From the NCBI GenBank assembly GCA_031289875.1, contig JAITOO010000102.1, positions 1-11,096 of the forward strand: a DNA stretch of 11,096 bases. The letters are read 5' to 3'. The translations under genes were made by a program, and so were the position numbers. Of this stretch, positions 6,034-11,096 are shown piece by piece. Position 1 is the first letter of the stretch. Each line of letters starts with the position of its first letter. Source of the stretch: Flavobacteriaceae bacterium. GTDB lineage: Bacteria > Bacteroidota > Bacteroidia > Flavobacteriales > Weeksellaceae. The notes below the pieces were generated by a model. The model was given only the letters and a program-made list of their open reading frames with translations. It did no database searches and was not told where the DNA came from.

Positions 6034-8088
6034 TTACTTTAACTTCTTGTAAGTCAATATTCCGCATTGCAAAAATTTCTTAAATTCTTCTTTTTTCATA
6101 TAACCCGCCGCAGGGTTGTTCAAAACGCGGCTGTCAGGCGTTACCAGCACATAAAACGGCTGTGAGTTGGAGTTGAAATTTTCCCTCTGAAAAACCGACC
6201 ATTTGTTTCCTATCGTCTTGATTTTCCGCTTTCTGCCATCTTTTAAAGTTATGGTTTGCTGTTCGCTTTCGGGAAGCGTTTCAGAATCATCAACATACAA
6301 CGAAGCGATGATGACTTTATCGTTCAGAATCTCCCAAATGTCAGGCTCGCTCCACACATATTCTTCCATTTTTCGGCAATTTTCGCAGCCAAAACCCGTA
6401 AAATCTATCAAAACCGGCTTATTTTCCTTTTTTGCGAGTTCCAGCGCTTCATAATAATCGTGAATAATATTCAGACCCAGCACGCCTTTGGAATCATTCT
6501 CATGATACAAACTTACGTTTAATGGAGGCGTTAATCCGCTCAACAGCTTCAAATTAGGCTTTTCCGAAGGAACTAATCCCGGCAGCAAGTAAATCCCGAC
6601 GAGGGCAAAAATTCCCGCCCATATTTTTCTTTTTGTACCGATTTTTTCATTTTTATCATCGTGAGGAAATTTGATGAAGCCCAGCAGATACAGTACAATC
6701 GCAAAAGCAATAATTATCCAGATTGCGACAAAAATTTCTCTTTTCAGGAAAAAAGTTTTTGCTACCAAATCCGCTTTGGACAAGAACTTGAACGCCATCG
6801 CCAATTCCAGAAATCCCAAAACAACTTTGAGTGTATTCATCCAGCCTCCCGATTTGGGCAGGTTGTGCAATAGCTGCGGAAACAGTGCAAATCCTCCGAA
6901 AACCAACGCCCAAGCCAGTCCGCAGCCTGCGAACGCCAACGTGAGCTGTGTCGGATTTTTAATAGCATTCGCCAAAACGCTTCCCAAAACGGGACCTGTG
7001 CAGGAAAACGATACGATGACCAAAGTCAGAGCCATAAAAAACAAGCCCACCCAGCCGCCTGATTCTGAGGCTTTGTCGGATTTATTCGCCCAACGGCTCG
7101 GCAGCGTGATTTCAAAATAGCCAAAAAAACTGAACGCAAAAATGACAAAAATGACGAAAAATGCCAAATTTAACCAGATATTCGTGGAAATTTGATTAAA
7201 AATATCAGAATTTACGCCGTTAAGCAGATGGAAAGGAAGCGTGAAAATCAGGAAAATCAGAAAAATGAAAAAAGCGTAAATCAATGCGTCTTTTCTGCCC
7301 TGCGCTTTGGTTTTTGCATGTTTGGTGAAGTAGGAAATCGTTAGCGGAATCATCGGATAAACACACGGCATCAGCAGGGCAACCAGCCCGCCGAGAAATC
7401 CAAAAATGAAAATCCAAAGGCTGCTCGTATCTGTGATTATTCTTTCGGAACATTCTGCATTTATCGGATTATCAACCGTTAAGCTCGGAATAATGAGTTC
7501 TTGCCTGCTCAATGTTTGAAAAGTATCGACTTTTGCAGTGAGTTCTTGACGGTTTATCGTGTCGGCAGGTTGAACAGCGACAGGTTGGACAATGCTGTCT
7601 TTTTTTACTGACACATTTTCAGCAGGTTTTGCTTTTGGCGTTACTTGAAATGAAAAATTTTGCCCGTCGGGAGCGAGGCAGACTTTATCATTACAAATCT
7701 GAAATTCAACATCGGCTTCAAAGGTTACGGGCTGAGTTCCCAAAACTTCAAATTCTTGTCTATATTCTGCTCTGTTTGAGTAATATACCAAAGTTCCGCC
7801 GAAAACGTCGGAGTATTTTTCTTCTTTCTTGCCGATTTCCTGAGTTTTGCCTATCAATCTGATATTAGGATTGTCAGGATAGGAAAATTCCGTCGGAATG
7901 GCATTTTCAATTTTGATGTCTCTGGAATATAAATGCCAGCCTTTTTCGAGCGTTGCAGTGAAAATGGCTTCGTATGTATTGTCTTGAATATGTTTGAGTT
8001 CTGATTTCCATTGAACAGGATTTTTAATCTGTGCCTGCACAAAAATATTAAAAAATACGAAAAGCCAAAATAGTTTCTTCATATTCAA
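6034..8088 (-). CDS. dsbD: Thiol:disulfide interchange protein DsbD
   Basis: DsbD carries reducing electrons from cytoplasmic thioredoxin across the inner membrane to periplasmic disulfide partners. The 684-residue protein has a signal peptide (1-20, ending V-Q-A-Q) and a periplasmic nDsbD domain (about 22-155) with the cysteine pair C132-N-D-K-V-C137. A Pro/Val-rich linker is followed by a multi-pass membrane domain (about 222-505) with redox cysteines in L-M-P-C242-V-Y-P-M-I-P and S-F-S-C363-T-G-P-V. The C-terminal thioredoxin-like domain has F-G-C568-E-N-C571-R-K-M and a probable cis-proline in S-Q-P644-F-Y. All six expected cysteines are present. It is longer than E. coli DsbD (565 residues), mostly through the linker and the C-terminal domain. 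Start choice is between M1 and M3 (8088 or 8082). A promoter box lies at 8119-8127 on this strand, upstream of the start. Confidence 0.95.
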   Translation of the reverse strand: MNMKKLFWLFVFFNIFVQAQIKNPVQWKSELKHIQDNTYEAIFTATLEKGWHLYSRDIKIENAIPTEFSYPDNPNIRLIGKTQEIGKKEEKYSDVFGGTLVYYSNRAEYRQEFEVLGTQPVTFEADVEFQICNDKVCLAPDGQNFSFQVTPKAKPAENVSVKKDSIVQPVAVQPADTINRQELTAKVDTFQTLSRQELIIPSLTVDNPINAECSERIITDTSSLWIFIFGFLGGLVALLMPCVYPMIPLTISYFTKHAKTKAQGRKDALIYAFFIFLIFLIFTLPFHLLNGVNSDIFNQISTNIWLNLAFFVIFVIFAFSFFGYFEITLPSRWANKSDKASESGGWVGLFFMALTLVIVSFSCTGPVLGSVLANAIKNPTQLTLAFAGCGLAWALVFGGFALFPQLLHNLPKSGGWMNTLKVVLGFLELAMAFKFLSKADLVAKTFFLKREIFVAIWIIIAFAIVLYLLGFIKFPHDDKNEKIGTKRKIWAGIFALVGIYLLPGLVPSEKPNLKLLSGLTPPLNVSLYHENDSKGVLGLNIIHDYYEALELAKKENKPVLIDFTGFGCENCRKMEEYVWSEPDIWEILNDKVIIASLYVDDSETLPESEQQTITLKDGRKRKIKTIGNKWSVFQRENFNSNSQPFYVLVTPDSRVLNNPAAGYMKKEEFKKFLQCGILTYKKLK

Positions 8089-8118
8089 TTTTTTTAGAGA
8101 TTAAACGAGAATTGAACG

Positions 8119-8127
8119 GCAAAGGTA
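8119..8127 (-). promoter_or_regulatory. -7 promoter box for dsbD
   Basis: Read on the minus strand this is TACCTTTGC, a perfect TAnnTTTG match, ending 30 nt before the dsbD ATG. A TTTT at 8147-8150 (minus strand), 19 nt upstream, sits where the -33 TTTG would be but matches only three of four bases. The expected leader is about 24 nt. Confidence 0.65.
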
Positions 8128-8132
8128 CATTA

Positions 8133-8166
8133 TTTGCAGGTAAATTAAAATTAATGTTTACCTTTA
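8133..8166 (+). promoter_or_regulatory. Candidate promoter for the TonB_C-domain gene
   Basis: TTTG at 8133-8136 is followed after 22 nt by TACCTTTA at 8159-8166, close to the TTTG / TAnnTTTG promoter pair (last base A instead of G). Transcription would start only a few bases before the ATG at 8176, giving an almost leaderless mRNA. The elements interleave with the upstream part of the dsbD promoter on the other strand. This is the best match in the gap but remains tentative. Confidence 0.4.
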
Positions 8167-8175
8167 AGGTTTGAA

Positions 8176-9084
8176 ATGAAAAAAATACTCTGGATAATTA
8201 TCGTTTTGTGCTTTTTCGGCGTTTTTTCGGCGCAGAAAAATGTGAAATTTTCGGAAGATGAAGCGCATTTTGTATTTCCAAAATGCAAAAATCTTTCGAA
8301 AGACAGGCTCAATGCCTGTGGTTTGGCGGAACTGGGTCAATTCATTTTGAGAAATATGGAATATCCTCAGCAGGCGATAGATTCCGGTTATCAGGGAAAA
8401 ATTGTTGTGAAATTCATCGTGGATAAGGAGGGAAACATTGGAAATATCAGTGTCGATAATTCTAAAACGCTGGAATTGAACAATCAAAAGACGATTTATA
8501 AATTGCTGGCTGACGAGGCATTGCGCGTAATGCAAAATCTGCAAGATTCCATCGGTTCAGGAGAGCTTTCAGTCATTCCCGCCCGCGCAAATGGGCAGGC
8601 GGTGAGGTCTTTTTACCGTGTTCCGATTACTTTTAAATTTCCTGATAATCAAACAGATAGTGATTTTAATCACTTGCATAAAATGGTCATTGCTACCTAC
8701 CGTGACAGGGAAGATACGATTCAGTTCTGCAAAAATATAGAAGGCACGCTGTACGCTTACTCGCTCTCGAACGGCGGAGAAAAATTGCTGGCAGCCATAA
8801 AGGAACAACCGATGACAAACAATGCGCAATATTATTTGTATTTGCTTGATTTAGCGCTGTCAAGGCGGGAATTTCTGTTAAATTTCGGAAAAATTTACGG
8901 TCAGGAAGTTGAAATGTACATCGACAGAGGCACAAAATACAACGACGATGGTGAAAACTTGCTGATAGGCGAAGGGATGAAAATCAAAGTGTACAAGGCA
9001 GGAGATAGCAACCATCCTATTGAAACTTTCGACAATTTTTCAGACTTGAATAATTCTCCGTATGTATCTTTGCTTCTGAAATAA
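8176..9084 (+). CDS. Secreted protein with TonB C-terminal domain and unknown C-terminal extension
   Basis: The 302-residue protein begins with a signal peptide (M-K-K, hydrophobic core 4-17, probable cleavage after F-S-A19). A cysteine pair C37/C48 follows, then a TonB_C-like domain (about 55-155) with R-N-M-E-Y63-P64-Q-Q-A-I-D, Y72-Q-G-K-I-V-V-K-F-I-V-D-K-E-G-N-I88 and the closing strand S-F-Y-R-V-P-I-T-F-K-F155. Classical TonB transmits inner-membrane energy to outer-membrane receptors. This protein lacks the Pro-rich spanning region and has no ExbB/ExbD gene beside it, so it is probably not a true energy transducer. The last ~147 residues (helical, with Y-Y-L-Y-L-L-D-L-A-L-S-R-R-E-F and a beta-rich end) match nothing I recognise. 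It is divergent from dsbD, and its cysteine pair makes it a possible DsbD-pathway client, which is speculation. The ATG at 8176 is required for the signal peptide. Confidence 0.88.
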   Translation: MKKILWIIIVLCFFGVFSAQKNVKFSEDEAHFVFPKCKNLSKDRLNACGLAELGQFILRNMEYPQQAIDSGYQGKIVVKFIVDKEGNIGNISVDNSKTLELNNQKTIYKLLADEALRVMQNLQDSIGSGELSVIPARANGQAVRSFYRVPITFKFPDNQTDSDFNHLHKMVIATYRDREDTIQFCKNIEGTLYAYSLSNGGEKLLAAIKEQPMTNNAQYYLYLLDLALSRREFLLNFGKIYGQEVEMYIDRGTKYNDDGENLLIGEGMKIKVYKAGDSNHPIETFDNFSDLNNSPYVSLLLK

Positions 9085-9101
9085 AAGCATGATATTAATC
9101 A

Positions 9102-9135
9102 TTGGACGATACTGAAAAATGTACCGTACCTTTGC
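9102..9135 (+). promoter_or_regulatory. Promoter of the AspT/YidE-type carrier gene
   Basis: TTGG at 9102-9105, possibly read as ATTG at 9101-9104, is followed after about 21-22 nt by TACCTTTGC at 9127-9135, a perfect TAnnTTTG box. The ATG at 9159 lies 23 nt after the box, giving a leader of about 18 nt. This supports separate transcription of the carrier gene from the preceding TonB_C gene, which ends at 9084. Confidence 0.7.
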
Positions 9136-9158
9136 AACCTTAAAAAATTAAAGTAATT

Positions 9159-10847
9159 ATGGATTGGTTATTGGGTTTATTGGCTAACCATGAGTCAGTT
9201 GCATACACGGTGTTAGTGTACAGCGTGGTCATCAGTGCAGGCGTAGCCTTAGGGAAAATCAAGTTTTTTGGAATTTCTTTTGGGATTACTTTCGTTTTGT
9301 TCATGGGGATTTTGGTTTCCCACTTCGGTTTTGGAATAAACGAACATATCCTCCATTTTATGAAAGAATTTGGTTTAATCCTGTTTGTCTATACTATTGG
9401 TTTACAGGTAGGACCCGGTTTTTTCTCATCCTTTAAAAAGGAAGGAACTACCCTGAATCTGCTTGCGATTCTCGTCGTGCTTGCAGGTATAATTGTTACG
9501 GTATCAATACATTACATTACAGGGACACCGATTACGACAATGGTCGGCATCATGTCGGGAGCAGTAACCAACACGCCCGGCTTAGGCGCAGCACAGCAGA
9601 CTGTTATGGACTTGTTCAAAAGCTCTCCGACAGCGAACACAGACGTACAAACTCTTGCCACAGGTTATGCTATTGCGTATCCGTTTGGCGTTCTGGGAAT
9701 TATCTTTTCCATGCTGATATTAAAAAAAGTTTTCCACGTCAATATTGAAAAAGAAAACCGGCTCAGCCACATCAGGCACAGTTCGCAGACAGCTTCGCTC
9801 AACGAAATTACGCTGGAAGTTGCCAATCCGTCCATTTACGGCAAGGAACTCCGAATTTTATGGCTCGTTTTGAAGAGCAACTTTGTGGTTTCAAGGGTAT
9901 TGCATGAAGGAAAAGTCATCTCTCCGAACAAAAGCTACCTTCTTGCCGAAGGCGATTTGCTCCTGATTCTCGCTCCTACCGAAGATTTGGAAAGATTAGA
10001 AAGTTTTGTAGGACACAAGAGCCACACGGATTTGTCTCAATATGAAGAAGATAAGAATAAGGTTGTTTCTCGAAGAATCAATATTACCAAACCTTACGCA
10101 TATACCAAAAAAATCGGGGAACTGGCTGTCAGCGACCGCTTTAACGTAACGATTTCCAAAGTTTTCCGCGCAGGCGTAGAATTTATTCCCGATCGAAATA
10201 CCAAACTGCAATTTGGCGACACGATTACCGCTATCGGCGAGGAAGTTAATATCGTTGCGTTGGCTCGGGCTTTCGGCAACTCCAAGAAAAAACTCAGCAC
10301 GCCACATATAGCCGAACTGTTTTTAGGAATCATTCTCGGCGTTTTGGTCGGAAGCATTCCGTTTAACTTCCCGGGTATTCCCGTGCCGGTCAAATTAGGA
10401 CTGGCAGGCGGTCCTCTCATCGTGGCGATTCTCATCAGCCGCTACGGCGGACGTTTTTCCGTAACGCATTACGTTTCCAACAGCGCCAATTTGATGGTGC
10501 GCGAAATTGGAATTGTGATGTTTCTGGCGAGTGTCGGTTTGGGTGCGGGTGGAAATTTTTGGGAAACCTTGACCAACGGTGACGGCTGGTCATGGATGCT
10601 CTACGGTGTATTCATCACGGTTATTCCTTTGATTGTAGGCGCATTGATTGGGCGGTTTTTCTATAAATTCACCTTTGTCGAAATTTGCGGATTGCTTGCA
10701 GGCGCTTCCACCGACCCGCCCGCATTGGCATTTGCCAATCAGGCAGCAGGTTCTGACGCTCCCGCTATTACTTATGCAACCGTTTATCCGCTGACGACTT
10801 TCCTGCGAATCATGGGCGCACAACTAATTTTACTGTTGTTTTTCTAA
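9159..10847 (+). CDS. AspT/YidE-family inner-membrane carrier with two RCK_C domains
   Basis: The 562-residue protein has the full architecture of the aspartate:alanine exchanger (AspT/YidE/YbjL) family. It has an N-terminal bundle of about five to six membrane helices (about 13-195), two soluble TrkA_C/RCK_C domains in tandem (about 212-285 and 300-373), and a second membrane bundle (about 383-562). The two membrane halves are an internal duplication. Each has a matching Gly/Thr/Pro signature, G134-A-V-T-N-T-P-G-L-G-A-A in the first and G515-A-S-T-D-P-P-A-L-A-F-A in the second. RCK_C domains usually bind small ligands and gate transport. AspT itself exchanges aspartate for alanine, but YidE and YbjL have no settled substrate, so I leave the substrate open. 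No aspartate decarboxylase gene adjoins it, which argues against the classical AspT-AspD energy pair. It has its own promoter and no obvious terminator. Confidence 0.93.
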   Translation: MDWLLGLLANHESVAYTVLVYSVVISAGVALGKIKFFGISFGITFVLFMGILVSHFGFGINEHILHFMKEFGLILFVYTIGLQVGPGFFSSFKKEGTTLNLLAILVVLAGIIVTVSIHYITGTPITTMVGIMSGAVTNTPGLGAAQQTVMDLFKSSPTANTDVQTLATGYAIAYPFGVLGIIFSMLILKKVFHVNIEKENRLSHIRHSSQTASLNEITLEVANPSIYGKELRILWLVLKSNFVVSRVLHEGKVISPNKSYLLAEGDLLLILAPTEDLERLESFVGHKSHTDLSQYEEDKNKVVSRRINITKPYAYTKKIGELAVSDRFNVTISKVFRAGVEFIPDRNTKLQFGDTITAIGEEVNIVALARAFGNSKKKLSTPHIAELFLGIILGVLVGSIPFNFPGIPVPVKLGLAGGPLIVAILISRYGGRFSVTHYVSNSANLMVREIGIVMFLASVGLGAGGNFWETLTNGDGWSWMLYGVFITVIPLIVGALIGRFFYKFTFVEICGLLAGASTDPPALAFANQAAGSDAPAITYATVYPLTTFLRIMGAQLILLLFF

Positions 10848-10973
10848 TGTGCCTGAATATTTGAAAATAAGATTGAAAAAGAATTATATACAGCCCGCTA
10901 TAGATGATGTGGATCCCAAATGCACCTACAAGATAAAATCAAGATAAAACCCGACATAAAAAACTTCCAATAA

Positions 10974-11096
10974 CTATATTGATTTCGGAATATTTTGCTG
11001 TTCTTTGAGGAAATTCCAATCGCCCTTGGCTTTGAGCGTCTGCTCAATAACATCTCGCACGCAGCCTTTTCCGCCTTTCATCGGAGAGACGTAATC
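10974..11096 (-). CDS. kdsC: 3-deoxy-D-manno-octulosonate 8-phosphate phosphatase KdsC (C-terminal fragment)
   Basis: Only the last 40 codons are in the window, and the gene continues past the right edge. The visible protein end begins D-Y-V-S-P-M-K-G-G-K-G-C-V-R-D-V-I-E-Q, followed by a short hydrophilic tail ending K-S-I and a TAG stop at 10974-10976. The G-G-x-G-x-V-R-[DE]-x-x-E pattern is the conserved C-terminal region of KdsC, a HAD-superfamily phosphatase that removes phosphate from Kdo-8-phosphate in LPS biosynthesis. The catalytic aspartates would be in the missing part. It is convergent with the carrier gene, with a 126-nt gap between them in which I see no convincing terminator or other feature. 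Confidence 0.85.
   Translation of the reverse strand, partial: DYVSPMKGGKGCVRDVIEQTLKAKGDWNFLKEQQNIPKSI

Noticed and set aside
6026..6082. Tiny ORF starting in the ATGA overlap at the rimO stop
   Set aside because: It would encode only 18 residues and lies antisense to the dsbD 3' end with no supporting signal.
6671..7120. 149-codon plus-strand frame inside dsbD
   Set aside because: It lies opposite the membrane domain of dsbD, which contains all expected DsbD motifs. No promoter or motif supports the forward reading.
10848..10973. Possible terminator or small gene in the gap between the carrier and kdsC
   Set aside because: The only inverted repeats are a TATTT/AAATA pair with a 2-nt loop (10858-10869) and an imperfect palindrome around 10887-10902, neither followed by a T-run. 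A short direct repeat AAGATAAAA (10930 and 10941) is too small to interpret.
1..11096. Mobile elements, CRISPR arrays, prophage, toxin-antitoxin or defence modules
   Set aside because: No transposase, integrase, spacer-repeat array, inverted-repeat boundaries or defence-type domains were seen. The genes are core chromosomal types.

Overview
The window looks like ordinary chromosomal DNA from a member of the Bacteroidota, most likely Flavobacteriia-like. Three lines of evidence point there. The promoters carry the TAnnTTTG -7 box typical of this phylum instead of a TATAAT box. There is an AT-rich intergenic octamer-type repeat of the kind I associate with flavobacterial genomes. The genes are Bacteroidota types: the zapA / 6S RNA / RNase Y cluster, an N-terminal RimO sequence of flavobacterial style, a three-domain DsbD, an AspT/YidE-type carrier, and KdsC for the lipopolysaccharide Kdo sugar, which implies an outer membrane. 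G+C looks moderate to low by eye. No genus call is possible from sequence alone.

Layout from left to right. A promoter at the left edge drives a small coiled-coil protein and the cell-division protein ZapA (49-622). A 6S RNA gene follows (about 665-873), and its closing stem plus U-tract also looks like an intrinsic terminator. RNase Y (rny, 892-2463) starts only 18 nt past that U-tract and ends in a clear intrinsic terminator (2480-2514). A second forward run follows: a secreted protein of unknown function (2547-3365), an NfsB-like nitroreductase (3381-4007), a deoxynucleoside kinase (4020-4634), a 96-nt octamer-phased repeat filling the next gap, and rimO (4729-6030). rimO meets the reverse-strand dsbD (6034-8088) tail to tail with 3 bp between them. 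dsbD is divergent from a secreted TonB C-terminal-domain protein (8176-9084), with closely packed promoters between them. A large inner-membrane carrier with two RCK_C domains (9159-10847) follows behind its own promoter. The right edge holds the 3' end of a reverse-strand kdsC (10974-11096).

Functional themes are housekeeping. They are cell division (coiled-coil protein and ZapA), global RNA control (6S RNA and RNase Y), nucleotide salvage and flavin redox chemistry, ribosome modification (RimO), envelope redox and transport (DsbD, TonB_C protein, carrier), and LPS synthesis (KdsC). I see no phage, insertion sequence, CRISPR array, defence module, tRNA or rRNA. I also do not see a convincing new multi-gene system. 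The observations most worth checking are the 6S/terminator/rny arrangement, the phased repeat before rimO, the two poorly understood secreted proteins, and the small coiled-coil partner of ZapA.
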